33,592 nt of DNA. Source: an uncultured Steroidobacter sp. Lineage in GTDB: Bacteria; Pseudomonadota; Gammaproteobacteria; Steroidobacterales; Steroidobacteraceae. The position numbers were made by a program, and so were the translations under genes. The DNA lies in NCBI RefSeq assembly GCF_937958065.1, contig NZ_CALFXI010000093.1, positions 1-33,592 of the forward strand. The letters run 5' to 3'. This document shows, piece after piece, positions 8,387 to 17,729 of the stretch (within the stretch, counting starts at the first letter, position 1; every line of letters starts with the position of its first letter). Below the pieces are notes generated by a model that was not told the DNA's origin, ran no database searches, and was given only the letters and a program-made list of their open reading frames with translations.

Positions 8387-9340
8387 TCAATGTTTGTTCA
8401 GCCACGCGCCCAGCCCTTGAGCGTTCAACTCGACGTCGAGGGTGAGGATTTCGCGTAGGAAAGATTCCGGCTTGGTGGATCCGGAACGGCGCAGCTCCGC
8501 AATATAGATGTCGGCAAAGGCGCGCTTCAGCTGCTCGTGACGGTCCGGCGCCCGCGCCAGCCTCCGGGCCACGTCGACCATCGCGTCCACCTGCGATAGG
8601 AATTGCACGGACAGCTGTTCAGGGTTGGCGACGGCGCCATAGTGCGTGAGATACATCAGTGCCGGACGGTACGCGAGCAGGCGCTGGATCGATTCATGCA
8701 AGGCTTCGTGATCGAACTGCACTGGCGCGGTGGCCGGTACGACGTACGGTCCCGTCGGCGTGTACAGCTCGGGATAGGCGATGCCGAAAGTATCGCCGGT
8801 AAACCAGCCGCGGCTCACTTCGTCCCAGATGCAGTTGTGGTGTTTGGCATGGCCCGGCGTGTCCATGATCTGCAGCTGCCGCCGGCCCAACGTCACCACC
8901 ATCCCGTCGCTGGTGGTCGTGACTCTCTCTTCCGGCACCGGGACCAGCTCGCCATAGTCGCGATTCGCGACTTCGGTGCCATACACGGCGCGCACGCCTT
9001 CCATCAGCACCGTTGGATCGATCATGTGACGCGCGCCGCGCGGATGAATCAGCATTCGCGCGTTCGGCAACTCGCTCATCAGCAAGCCTGCACCGCCCGC
9101 GTGATCCAGATGCACGTGCGTGGGAATGACGTAATCGACGGCGCTGCGATCCAGCCCCGCCACTTCCAGCGCGGCCAGCAATCTCGGCACGGCACTGTTG
9201 GGTCCGGTCTCGATATACGCGGCGCGGCCATTGTCGACCATCAGATAAGCGGCATCGAACCCCGGGCGGACGAAACCGGTGTCGATGACGAAGATGCCGT
9301 GATCCAGGGCCTGGCAGAACTCAGCGGTCGGCGTGCTCAT
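8387..9340 (-). CDS. MBL-fold metallo-hydrolase
   Basis: A 317-residue cytoplasmic metallo-beta-lactamase-fold hydrolase. The dinuclear metal ligands are all visible: H75-x-H77-x-D79-H80 (THVHLDHAGG), H164 (TPGH), D183 (TGDT) and H233 (LTHYG). There is no signal peptide. This set is shared by glyoxalase II, lactonases and related thioesterases, so the substrate stays open. The roughly 80-residue C-terminal helical extension after H233 is longer than in glyoxalase II. The start is the first ATG of the frame, without a strong ribosome-binding site. It lies downstream of the RND permease gene on the same strand, 89 bases away, and is probably a separate unit. Confidence 0.88.
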   Translation of the reverse strand: MSTPTAEFCQALDHGIFVIDTGFVRPGFDAAYLMVDNGRAAYIETGPNSAVPRLLAALEVAGLDRSAVDYVIPTHVHLDHAGGAGLLMSELPNARMLIHPRGARHMIDPTVLMEGVRAVYGTEVANRDYGELVPVPEERVTTTSDGMVVTLGRRQLQIMDTPGHAKHHNCIWDEVSRGWFTGDTFGIAYPELYTPTGPYVVPATAPVQFDHEALHESIQRLLAYRPALMYLTHYGAVANPEQLSVQFLSQVDAMVDVARRLARAPDRHEQLKRAFADIYIAELRRSGSTKPESFLREILTLDVELNAQGLGAWLNKH

Positions 9341-9429
9341 GCGCCCATGATAACTGGGCTGGCTCGCAATTCCTCCCCAATGTCATTCGGGCTCGGGCAA
9401 GAACACGACGGTCCGCGATGTTTGCAGGA

Positions 9430-12400
9430 TCAGTGCGAGGCGGGCGAGCGCTCGCCTTGCGGTTCGCTCGGGCGCGTGTGCTGGCCGAGCATCTTGTCGA
9501 GGATGCGGCTGACATGCTCCGGCGATTTGGTCCGACGCGCGAACACGGAATACACCGCCGGCACGGCAAACAACGTCAGGAACACTGAAACGATGGTGCC
9601 GTAGAACACCACGATGCCGATGGGAATGCGCTGCTCGGAACCCGCACCCGTCGCGAACAACAACGGCAACGCGCCGAACGCCGTACACAAGCTGGTCATC
9701 AACACCGGACGCAGCCGCGTCTCGGCAGCCTTCACGACGGCTTCCATGAATTCCACGCCCTGATCACGCAGCTGATTGGCGAACTCGACGATCAGCACGC
9801 CGTTCTTGGCGGCAATACCGATGAGCATGATGACGGCGATCTGACTGAAGATGTTGATGGTGGCGCCATACAATTTCAGACCGAACACCGCGCCCAGCAA
9901 CGCCAGCGGCACGGTGACCATGATGATGGCCGGATGCACGAAGCTTTCGAACTGCGCCGCCAGCACCAGGAACACGATGGCCAGCGCGAAGAAGAACGTG
10001 AGATACATCTGCTGACCGGCTCGCATGTATTCACCGGAATCGCCGTCCCACATCACTACCGCTTCGGGCAGCTCGCGAGCCGCGGTCTCCGTGAACCACT
10101 CGATCGCTTCGCCCATGGTGTAGCCCGGCGCCAGATCGGCGCGTACCTCGACCGAGCGCAACCGATTGAAACGAGGCAACTGCACCGCGCCCGCGGTTTC
10201 TTCGACATGCACGACGTTGGCAAGCGGGATCAGCGTGTCGCCGCGAGCCGAGCGAACCCGAATGTTGGTGAGATCGGTGATGGTCTCGCGTGCCTCGTCG
10301 GCGGCCTGCAGGATGACGTTGTATTCGCGACCGCGATCGACATAGGTCGTGACGATGCGCGAACCCAGCACCGTCTCGAGCGTGCGCCCCACCGTTTCCA
10401 ACGACACGCCCAGTTCCGCCGCACGGCTGCGATCCACCGAAACGCGCAGCTGCGGCTTGCGCTCTTTGTAACTGTTGTCGATGTTGCGGAAGCCCGGATT
10501 CTGGCGCGCCAGGTCCATCATCTTGTTCGACCACTGCGCCAGCGTTTCATAGTCCGGACCGCCGATCACGGCTTCGAACGGGCGACCCGAACCGCGGCGG
10601 CCCAGGCTGCCAAATTGGTTGGCCATGGCGCGCACGCCCGGCATGGCCTGCTGCGCCTCGGCGACGATCGCATCGGCGATCTGCTGAGCCGAGCGACTGC
10701 GTTCGTGCCAATCCGTCAACATCATGAAGACGCGCGCCGAATTCACGTCGCCGGTGCGCGCCGGACCGCCACCGCCCATGCCCGGCACACGCAACATGAC
10801 GTGTTCGATATCGCCGTGCTCCTGCTTTTGTTTCATCGCGATGGCTTCGAGCTGCAGAGCGTATTGATACATGTGAGCGAAGCTGGTGCCTTCCGGCGCT
10901 TCGATGCTCACGCTGACGCGACCCGAATCGGCAGCGGGGGTGAACTCCGAAGGCACCGAACGGAACGTCAACGCGCCGAGCACGACCAGCCCAACGACGA
11001 TGCCCATCACCAGCCAGGGCCGGCGGATCAAGGAACGCAGACGCGCGTCGTAGACTTCGGCGAGCCGGCGGAAGAAACGATCCACCATCTGCGCGAACCG
11101 ATTGCGATGCATTTCAGACTCGGGCAGCTTCGAGGCCAGCATCGGGGTCAACGTCAATGCCACCAGCGCCGAGAACAGCACCGATGCGGCGAGCGTGAAG
11201 CCGAACTCGCTGAACAGCCGACCGATGTCGCCCGGCAGGAAGGAAATGGGCACGAACACCGCCGCGAGCGTCAGTGTGGTGGCGATGACTGCGAAGCCGA
11301 TTTCATGACTGCCCGTCACCGCGGCGACCAGCGGCGGCTCGCCCAGCTCGGCGCGTCGATGCACGTTCTCGAGCACGACGATCGCGTCGTCCACCACCAG
11401 ACCGATCGCCAGCACCAGTCCGAGCAATGTCAGCACGTTCACCGAGTAGCCCATCGCATACATCACGGTGAATGAGGCAATGATGGACACCGGGATGGTC
11501 ACTGCCGGAATCAGCGTCGCCCGCAAGCTGCCGAGGAACGCGTAGATCACGGCGAGCACCGAGATGAGCGCGAACACGACGGCGATGATCACCTCGCGCA
11601 GCGCCGCTTCGATCGCGACGCCATTGTCGACGCTGACTTCCAGCGTCGCGCCGCGCGGCAACGTGTCCTGCAACTTCTCGATCTCGGCTCGAACGCCGCG
11701 CACGATGTCCAGCGTGTTCGCTTTGGACTGCGCCTCCACACCCATCGACACACCGGCGCGGCCGTCGAAGCGCGCCGTCGAGCGATCGTTTTCCGCGGCG
11801 AGCTCGACCTTCGCCACTTCACCCAAGCGAATCAGATGTCCATCGGAGCTGCGCGCCACGACGAGCTCGCGAAAATCCTGTTCGCTCTCCAGACCGACCA
11901 GAGTGCGCAGCGTGAACTCGCGGGTTTTCGATTGGATGCGGCCGGCCGGCAACTCCACGTTCTCGCGCCGTAGCGCGTCTTCGACATCGGCCACCGTCAG
12001 CTGACGCGCGGCCAGCGCCTGACGGTCCAGCCAGATGCGCATGGAAAAGCGCCGGGCGCCATTGATGGCCGCGCGCGCCACGCCTGGTACGGTCGACAGC
12101 CGATCGATCAGGTTGCGCTCGGCATAATCGTTCAGCTCCAGGATCGACATGGTGTCGGAGCTGAACATGATGTACATGATGGGGTCGGCGCTGGCGTCCG
12201 CCTTCAGCACTTCCGGCGGATCGGCCTCTTCAGGCAGGTTGCCAAGCACTCGTGCCACGCGATCGCGGACGTCGTTGGCCGCGCCGTCGATGTCGCGATC
12301 CACGTCGAACTCGATGCGCACCGAGGAGCGCTCGTCCTCGCTGTCCGATTCGATCTTGAGAATACCCTCGATGCCGGCGATCGAGTCTTCGATGACTTGG

Positions 12401-12591
12401 GTGATCTTGGTTTCGATGACCGCGGCCGAGGCGCCCGTGTAGGTGGTGGTGATGGACACCACCGGTCGGTCGATGTCCGGATACTCACGCACCGACAGGC
12501 GCTGCAGCGACACCAGACCGAAGATGATCAGCAACAGGCTGATGACGGTCGCGAAGACCGGACGGCGAACTGACAGCTCGGACAGCTTCAT
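9430..12591 (-). CDS. RND efflux permease, HAE-1 family
   Basis: The 1053-residue inner-membrane pump subunit of a tripartite drug or hydrophobe exporter. The family layout is clear: first helix after KLSELSVRRPVFA, a large periplasmic porter domain, the TM4 proton-relay pair D401-D402 in GLVVDDAIVVLENV, a second porter domain, and the conserved lysine in IAAKNGVLIVEFA near residue 947. It fits the AcrB/MdtC/MexD group; the drug range cannot be predicted. The ATG lies 3 bases after the stop of the adaptor gene, so the two are translationally close. No outer-membrane TolC-type factor and no TetR or MarR regulator is in this window, so the pump probably borrows a TolC encoded elsewhere. Confidence 0.96.
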   Translation of the reverse strand: MKLSELSVRRPVFATVISLLLIIFGLVSLQRLSVREYPDIDRPVVSITTTYTGASAAVIETKITQVIEDSIAGIEGILKIESDSEDERSSVRIEFDVDRDIDGAANDVRDRVARVLGNLPEEADPPEVLKADASADPIMYIMFSSDTMSILELNDYAERNLIDRLSTVPGVARAAINGARRFSMRIWLDRQALAARQLTVADVEDALRRENVELPAGRIQSKTREFTLRTLVGLESEQDFRELVVARSSDGHLIRLGEVAKVELAAENDRSTARFDGRAGVSMGVEAQSKANTLDIVRGVRAEIEKLQDTLPRGATLEVSVDNGVAIEAALREVIIAVVFALISVLAVIYAFLGSLRATLIPAVTIPVSIIASFTVMYAMGYSVNVLTLLGLVLAIGLVVDDAIVVLENVHRRAELGEPPLVAAVTGSHEIGFAVIATTLTLAAVFVPISFLPGDIGRLFSEFGFTLAASVLFSALVALTLTPMLASKLPESEMHRNRFAQMVDRFFRRLAEVYDARLRSLIRRPWLVMGIVVGLVVLGALTFRSVPSEFTPAADSGRVSVSIEAPEGTSFAHMYQYALQLEAIAMKQKQEHGDIEHVMLRVPGMGGGGPARTGDVNSARVFMMLTDWHERSRSAQQIADAIVAEAQQAMPGVRAMANQFGSLGRRGSGRPFEAVIGGPDYETLAQWSNKMMDLARQNPGFRNIDNSYKERKPQLRVSVDRSRAAELGVSLETVGRTLETVLGSRIVTTYVDRGREYNVILQAADEARETITDLTNIRVRSARGDTLIPLANVVHVEETAGAVQLPRFNRLRSVEVRADLAPGYTMGEAIEWFTETAARELPEAVVMWDGDSGEYMRAGQQMYLTFFFALAIVFLVLAAQFESFVHPAIIMVTVPLALLGAVFGLKLYGATINIFSQIAVIMLIGIAAKNGVLIVEFANQLRDQGVEFMEAVVKAAETRLRPVLMTSLCTAFGALPLLFATGAGSEQRIPIGIVVFYGTIVSVFLTLFAVPAVYSVFARRTKSPEHVSRILDKMLGQHTRPSEPQGERSPASH

Positions 12592-12594
12592 GGG

Positions 12595-13677
12595 TTAGGA
12601 GCTCGTCTTCTGCTCGGCTTGCTGCGCGCGGTCGCGCACCGGACCGCCATCGCGCAGGTTCTGTGTTCCCTCGACCACGACGCGCTCGTGTTCCTTCAGA
12701 CCTTCGACGATCTCGACCACGCCGGGACGACGCTTGCCGAGCTTCACTTCGCGACGTGACGCCTCGCCGTTCTCGACCACGAACACAAAGGTGCGGCCCT
12801 GCTCGGGCACGATCGAGTTCTCCGGGACCAGCAACGCGGGCGACATCTCGCCCTGCAACTTCACGGTCATGAACATGCCGGGACGCAGCTCGCCCTTCGG
12901 ATTGGGCAGCTCGGCGCGCACGGCGATGGAACGGCTCACCGGATCGACTCGCGAATCGATCTGGCTGACCTTGCCGTTGAACTGGCGCCCCGGCAGACCG
13001 GCCGTGGACGCGGTCACCGGCAGGTTTTTCTCCAGGGCATACAGATAGGTTTCAGGCACCGTGAAGTCGAGCTTGATGACCGACGTGTCGTCGAGCGTGG
13101 TGATCACCGTGCCCGGGCTCACCAGACTGCCGACGCTGACCCGACGAAAGCCGGTCTTGCCGTCGAAGCTGGCGCGAATGATGGTGTCGGCGAGGCGCGC
13201 CTTGGCCACATCGACGCGCGCCTGATTGGCCTTCAAGGTCGCTTCGATCAGGTCGAGCTGCGACACCGACAAGGCCTGCTGCGTGTACAGATCCCGGCTG
13301 CGCTTGAAGTTGTTCTGACTTTCCGCGAGCGCCGCTTCGGCTTCCGAAAGCGAGGCGCGCGCTTCGGCGCCATCGAGCTCGACCAGGATGTCGCCTTTGC
13401 GGACCCGATCGCCTTCCTGGAAACGAATGGCGGTGATGGTGTTGGACGCCTTGGAGGTGACCTCGACCGACTCGTTGGCGCGCGCCGTACCGACCGCTTC
13501 GATCTCCACACCGAGCGGCTCGATCTTCGCCTCCGCGGTCACGACGTCGATGGTCTGCGGCTCGACGATTCTGCCCGGGCCCATCTGCTGACGAGAGCAC
13601 CCCGCGGCCGCGATCAGCAGGATCGCGCACAAGGCCCACTGCGACGGGGCGAGCTGCCGGGGGCATCGATCTGGCAT
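12595..13677 (-). CDS. RND periplasmic adaptor (membrane fusion) lipoprotein
   Basis: A 360-residue adaptor linking the RND permease to an outer-membrane channel. The start at 13677 gives a lipoprotein signal with lipobox AAGC and acylated C27. The open frame continues 68 codons further upstream without support. The lipoyl half-motifs (near residues 68-105), a coiled-coil hairpin (about 110-170, ALAESQNNFKRS to ARVDVAKARLAD), the beta-barrel (RPGMFMTVKLQGE) and the membrane-proximal domain occur in the order of the AcrA/MexA family. It is first in the operon with the permease. The 109 bases between it and the FMN-reductase gene probably hold the operon promoter, but I see no clear hexamers. 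Confidence 0.95.
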   Translation of the reverse strand: MPDRCPRQLAPSQWALCAILLIAAAGCSRQQMGPGRIVEPQTIDVVTAEAKIEPLGVEIEAVGTARANESVEVTSKASNTITAIRFQEGDRVRKGDILVELDGAEARASLSEAEAALAESQNNFKRSRDLYTQQALSVSQLDLIEATLKANQARVDVAKARLADTIIRASFDGKTGFRRVSVGSLVSPGTVITTLDDTSVIKLDFTVPETYLYALEKNLPVTASTAGLPGRQFNGKVSQIDSRVDPVSRSIAVRAELPNPKGELRPGMFMTVKLQGEMSPALLVPENSIVPEQGRTFVFVVENGEASRREVKLGKRRPGVVEIVEGLKEHERVVVEGTQNLRDGGPVRDRAQQAEQKTSS

Positions 13678-13786
13678 GAAGCTGTGTCCGTTGGTCTTGG
13701 AATTCGCCAGGCATGGTAACCCGGGCCCCAAAGGGCTCGAGCTAACTGATAAACCTTTAATGGTCCCGCCTGGGCCAACGGGAATC

Positions 13787-14368
13787 TTACGTGGCGAATC
13801 GTGACGCGAAGCTGACGACTTGCTGAGCGAGCATCTCGAACTGGGTCTGGATGCGCGGATCGGTGCAGACGCCCGCGGCATCGAACAAGGGCATCGCGGT
13901 ATTGAGGGTCACCCCGAGCGGCGTTGGCCAGCCGCGCAGTGCATGCACGATGGTGCGCACCGAAGTCAGTGTCGTTCCGGCCCCTTGCCAGCCATATGCC
14001 GTCACGATGCAGCCCACCGCGCGACCATCGAGGTAGGGCCGGGGCTCGTCGCGCAGGTCCTCGAGCAGATCGATGGCGTTCTTCAGCAGCCCGGACATGC
14101 CGGCGTGATAGGCGGGAGTCGCGAGAATCAGGCCGTCGGCTTGACGGACCGTGTCCACGAAACGCAGCTGTTCCGGGGTCCGCAGCGTTTCTTCGGGGGC
14201 GTACAGCGGCAGACAGGCCAGCGCCGTCCCGGGAATGACCTGCACCTCCGCGCCCAAGCGCTCGGCCGCGGCGAGGCAGGCGACCAGCGCCTTCTCGGTC
14301 GACGAGCCAGCCTTGGTGGTACCGCCCAGACCGACGATGCGAGGACGCGGAGCGGAAGGATTCGACAT
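13787..14368 (-). CDS. NAD(P)H-dependent FMN reductase
   Basis: A 193-residue cytoplasmic flavodoxin-fold reductase. The FMN-phosphate loop is seen at GLGGTTKAGSSTEKAL (about 13-28). The family signature TPAYHAGMSGLLKNAIDLLE, which covers the isoalloxazine contact and the following helix, lies at about 84-103, and the length fits. It should reduce FMN, quinones or azo/nitro compounds with NAD(P)H; the physiological acceptor is unknown. GGAG lies about 11 bases before the ATG. It sits between the RND adaptor gene and an orphan kinase gene on the same strand, with 109 and 47 base gaps. A functional link to either is not shown. Confidence 0.92.
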   Translation of the reverse strand: MSNPSAPRPRIVGLGGTTKAGSSTEKALVACLAAAERLGAEVQVIPGTALACLPLYAPEETLRTPEQLRFVDTVRQADGLILATPAYHAGMSGLLKNAIDLLEDLRDEPRPYLDGRAVGCIVTAYGWQGAGTTLTSVRTIVHALRGWPTPLGVTLNTAMPLFDAAGVCTDPRIQTQFEMLAQQVVSFASRFAT

Positions 14369-14415
14369 CGAGCAGCGGGCTCCGTGCAGGGGAGCCTCAC
14401 GATACCACCCGACTC

Positions 14416-16209
14416 TCAGTCTTTGTTGGTCGCGGACGCGGCCGGCAGGGTGAAACGGAAAATGGAGCCGCGCCCGGGCTCGCTCTCCACTGTGATCTTG
14501 CCGCCATAGCGGCGCACGATGCGGGCCACGATGGCGAGACCGATGCCGACGCCGGGGAATTCGGCGGAGCTGTGCAATCGCTGGAACGGCTCGAACAAGC
14601 GTTGCGAGCGTGACATATCGAAGCCGGCGCCGTTGTCACGCACCGCGAACACGATGCCGCCAGTGGCCTGCGTGCAGCTCAATTCGACTCGCGCATTCGG
14701 TACGCGACTGGTGTACTTCCACGCATTGCCGAGCAGGTTGCCGAACAGGCTCTTCATCAAGCGCGGATCGGCGTTGACCACCAGGTTCGGCTCGATCACG
14801 GCTTCGACCTGGTGCCGGGGATATTGCTGGCGCAGGTCCTCGACGATGTTTCTGGCCAGCGCGGAAATGTCGACCCGTTCGTTCAACAGCTCCTGGCGGG
14901 ACACACGCGCCAGCGACAACAGGCCATCGATGATTTCCGAAGAGCGCGTGACGTTGGATTGAATACGATCGATCCGTTGCGTGATCACCTCGGTCATCGA
15001 CCCGCTCAGATCGTCACGCAGCAGCCCTGCCTGGCCGGCGATCGTGCCGAGCGGGGAGCGCAGATCGTGAGACGCCGATGCCGTGAACGCTTCCAGTTCC
15101 TCGTTGGTGAGCGCCAGTTGTTGATTCGCTTCCTGCAGCTCGGTGGTACGCGCGGCAACGCGGCTTTCCAGCTCGGCATTGAGCTGACCGAGATTGGTGT
15201 TGGCCTTTTCCAGCCGGTGGATGAAATGACGCAGCAACGCGGTCAACGCCAGGAACAGGACCGAGATGCCGGCCAGCACGATGGTCAGGCTGCGAGTGCG
15301 ATCGTGCCACTGCTGCAGGATGGCTTCTTTCTCCCGGCTCGCCGCGACCGCGAGCCGATAGCCGCCGAGACGACGGATCGCATAGACCCAGGTGCCCGCC
15401 GCGAACGGACTGGGCGCTTCGATGAAACCGCCGTGCTCGGACAGTTCGGCGCTGCCGCGATAGACGTCGGTATCGCGGACGTTGATCTGGCCCTTGTAGG
15501 CCACGGTCGGCGTCGGCACCCGCAACAACAGATCGCCGGCGGTGGAAGTCACGCTCAAGGCGCCGCCGCGGATCGCCATCGTTTCATACAATTGATCGAG
15601 CGCGTCGACGCCCAGCAATGCACCCGCCCACACCGTTGCACCGGTGCTGTCGACGGTACGAACCGCGATCGGGAATGCGCGTTGCGCCGATGCGATGGGA
15701 TCTTCGATCGTGTGGCCGATGAAGACACTGCGCGTTTCATCCACGGCAGGCTGAATCCATTCGGGCGGCGCATCCAGCAGCTGCATATCCCGATTGCGGA
15801 TGGCGGCGACAAATCGGTTCGGCGTCATCACGAACAGCGCACGCACGTACTCGCCGCTGCTCAGCTCGCGAGCCAGCAATTCTGCAGCGGTCGAGGGCCG
15901 GATTTCCGCAACGCCACCGTGAGCATCGATGGCCTGCGCAGCCGTTCGCGCCGCGCCGAGGCTGTCGTTCAGGACCGCCTGCAAATGCACATACATTCCC
16001 GAGGCGATCGCGCGCAGCTCGTGCCGGGCGGCCTCCAGGGTTTCGGCCTTGTCGCTATAGACCTGCCACGTGGCATAGCTCCACAGCGCTGCAAGAATGA
16101 GAACAGCTTGCGCGACCACCGCACGCTTCACGAGCATCGGTAGTGCGCCGTCGATGAATCCTCGCTGATGCGTGCGTCCTGCTACGCGCTGCCAGTTGCC
16201 ATCCGTCAT
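14416..16209 (-). CDS. Orphan transmembrane sensor histidine kinase
   Basis: A 597-residue hybrid-free sensor kinase. Two membrane segments (about 29-50 and 308-328) enclose a periplasmic sensor of about 255 residues, of Cache-like length. A coiled coil (330-375) leads to a HisKA domain with the phospho-acceptor H381 in ASHDLRSPLG, and then a HATPase_c domain with an intact N box (LLGNAWKYT), G1 (DNGAGFD) and G2 (GVGIGLAI). The kinase core is of the phytochrome-like ASASHDLRSPL type. No response regulator is adjacent, so the partner is unknown. An internal ATG at 16137, just before the first membrane segment, is an alternative start; neither start has a clear ribosome-binding site. Confidence 0.93.
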   Translation of the reverse strand: MTDGNWQRVAGRTHQRGFIDGALPMLVKRAVVAQAVLILAALWSYATWQVYSDKAETLEAARHELRAIASGMYVHLQAVLNDSLGAARTAAQAIDAHGGVAEIRPSTAAELLARELSSGEYVRALFVMTPNRFVAAIRNRDMQLLDAPPEWIQPAVDETRSVFIGHTIEDPIASAQRAFPIAVRTVDSTGATVWAGALLGVDALDQLYETMAIRGGALSVTSTAGDLLLRVPTPTVAYKGQINVRDTDVYRGSAELSEHGGFIEAPSPFAAGTWVYAIRRLGGYRLAVAASREKEAILQQWHDRTRSLTIVLAGISVLFLALTALLRHFIHRLEKANTNLGQLNAELESRVAARTTELQEANQQLALTNEELEAFTASASHDLRSPLGTIAGQAGLLRDDLSGSMTEVITQRIDRIQSNVTRSSEIIDGLLSLARVSRQELLNERVDISALARNIVEDLRQQYPRHQVEAVIEPNLVVNADPRLMKSLFGNLLGNAWKYTSRVPNARVELSCTQATGGIVFAVRDNGAGFDMSRSQRLFEPFQRLHSSAEFPGVGIGLAIVARIVRRYGGKITVESEPGRGSIFRFTLPAASATNKD

Positions 16210-16343
16210 GAGTTGCCCGTGCGGGATTTTCTTCGCCGCGGCAGTCTCTCACGCTTAGGACCGGACCCGCCACACGGATCAAGCGCTTACCGGTCCCCTG
16301 AAGCCCTGGCCTCAGTAAGCATTTATCAGGCTTGAGAGAGCGG

Positions 16344-17624
16344 TCACATATTGGTCCGCGCGCTGCCTGCCGAAATCTCCTGATCACGCACGCTACGGAC
16401 GATGTGTCCTTTCAGACCGTAGAACACGATGTAGGCATAGCAGAGCGCCGGCACGAAGAACGATGAGAGCAGGCCGATGGTGTCGGCGAAGTAGCCCTGG
16501 ATCATCGGCACGATGGCGCCGCCCACGATGGCCATGCACAGCACGCCCGAGCCTTCGCCGGTGTGCCGGCCGAGCCTGGCCACGCCGAGCGTGAAGATGG
16601 TCGGGAACATGATGGAGTTGAACAGGCCGATGGCCAGGACCGCCCACATCGCGACCTTGCCGGCCAGGCTCATCGCGATCAGCAGCAGCACGATGGCGCA
16701 GGCCGCGTTGAACGCGAGCACGTGCCCGGGCTTGATCTTGCGCAGCACGGCCGAGCCGATGAAACGACCGACCATGGCGCCACCCCAGTACAGCGACAGA
16801 TAAGTGCCGGCGGTCTTCTCGCTCAATCCGCCCACTTCGGGCTGCGCCATGAAATTCACCAGCAGGCTGCCGATGGCAACTTCCGCACCCACATACATGA
16901 AGATGCCGACCGCGCCGAGCACCAGGTGCGAATGCTTCCAGACGCTGGGCACATCGTGATCGTCGGCGGCCGCGGTGGTCGCATCCGTGCCCTTCACCAC
17001 GGGCAGCTTGAACTGCGAGAACACGATGGCGATCAGGAATAACAGGCCCGCCAGCACCAGATACGGCCCCTGCACCGTCTCGATCTCTTTCGCCGTATCC
17101 ACCGCTGCGCCGGTGCTCACTGCCGCCGTGAGAATGAACATCGACCCGAGGAATGGCCCGACCGTCGTGCCCAACGAATTGAAGGCCTGCGTCAGATTGA
17201 GTCGACTGGCGGCCGTATCGCTCGGCCCGAGAATGGTGACGTAGGGATTGGCCGCGACCTGCAGCAGCGTGATGCCGGAGGCCAGCACGAACAGCGCGGC
17301 CAGGAACAACGGATACGACTGCATCGACGCCGCGGGATAGAAGCCCAGGCAGGCGACGCCCGCCGTCGACAGCCCGATGATGATGCCGCGCCGGTAACCC
17401 AGCTTCTCCACCAGATACCCCGAGGGCACCGACATCACGAAATACGCGCCGAAGAAACTGAACTGGATCAGCATGGCCTGCACGTAACTCAAGGTGAAAA
17501 TGGCCTTGAGGTGCGGAATCAGGATGTCGTTCAGCGAGGTGATGAAGCCCCACATGAAGAACAACGAGGTCAGCACCACCAGTGCGGGCAGATAGCTCGG
17601 CTGTTGGCCGCCATTGGCATTCAT
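16344..17624 (-). CDS. Sugar MFS transporter, FucP/GluP family
   Basis: A 426-residue, twelve-helix major-facilitator proton/sugar symporter. Family marks are the N-terminal FFMWGFITSLNDILIPHLK, the helix-4 region with LLQVAANPYVTILG, SRLNLTQAFNSLGTTVGP in helix 5, and YLSLYWGGAMVGRFIGS in the second half. Relatives carry fucose, glucose, galactose or N-acetylglucosamine; the substrate here is not decided by sequence alone. I preferred the ATG at 17624 over a GTG at 17663, because the latter sits against a 14-bp operator palindrome. The gene is monocistronic, 105 bases downstream of the alpha/beta-hydrolase gene on the same strand. Confidence 0.93.
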   Translation of the reverse strand: MNANGGQQPSYLPALVVLTSLFFMWGFITSLNDILIPHLKAIFTLSYVQAMLIQFSFFGAYFVMSVPSGYLVEKLGYRRGIIIGLSTAGVACLGFYPAASMQSYPLFLAALFVLASGITLLQVAANPYVTILGPSDTAASRLNLTQAFNSLGTTVGPFLGSMFILTAAVSTGAAVDTAKEIETVQGPYLVLAGLLFLIAIVFSQFKLPVVKGTDATTAAADDHDVPSVWKHSHLVLGAVGIFMYVGAEVAIGSLLVNFMAQPEVGGLSEKTAGTYLSLYWGGAMVGRFIGSAVLRKIKPGHVLAFNAACAIVLLLIAMSLAGKVAMWAVLAIGLFNSIMFPTIFTLGVARLGRHTGEGSGVLCMAIVGGAIVPMIQGYFADTIGLLSSFFVPALCYAYIVFYGLKGHIVRSVRDQEISAGSARTNM

Positions 17625-17664
17625 TTCTATGGATCCCCCGGGTTGCTCGCCACGGTCGCGCACG

Positions 17665-17678
17665 TGACAACGTTGTCA
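17665..17678. promoter_or_regulatory. LacI/GalR-type operator
   Basis: TGACAACGTTGTCA is a perfect 14-bp palindrome with the central CG typical of LacI-family operators. It lies 40 bases upstream of the FucP-type transporter start and suggests sugar-responsive repression. No LacI-family gene is in the window. Confidence 0.75.
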
Positions 17679-17729
17679 GCATGCCAGAGAGATCGACCGG
17701 GGAGCAAGCCGGCGGCACTGTTGATATCG

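Noticed and set aside
9934..11475. Long antisense open frame (513 codons) across the RND permease, and similar ones at 14812-16143 and 20435-21763
   Set aside because: Stop-poor shadow frames caused by high GC opposite well-supported genes; products are Arg/His/Gln-rich with no domain.
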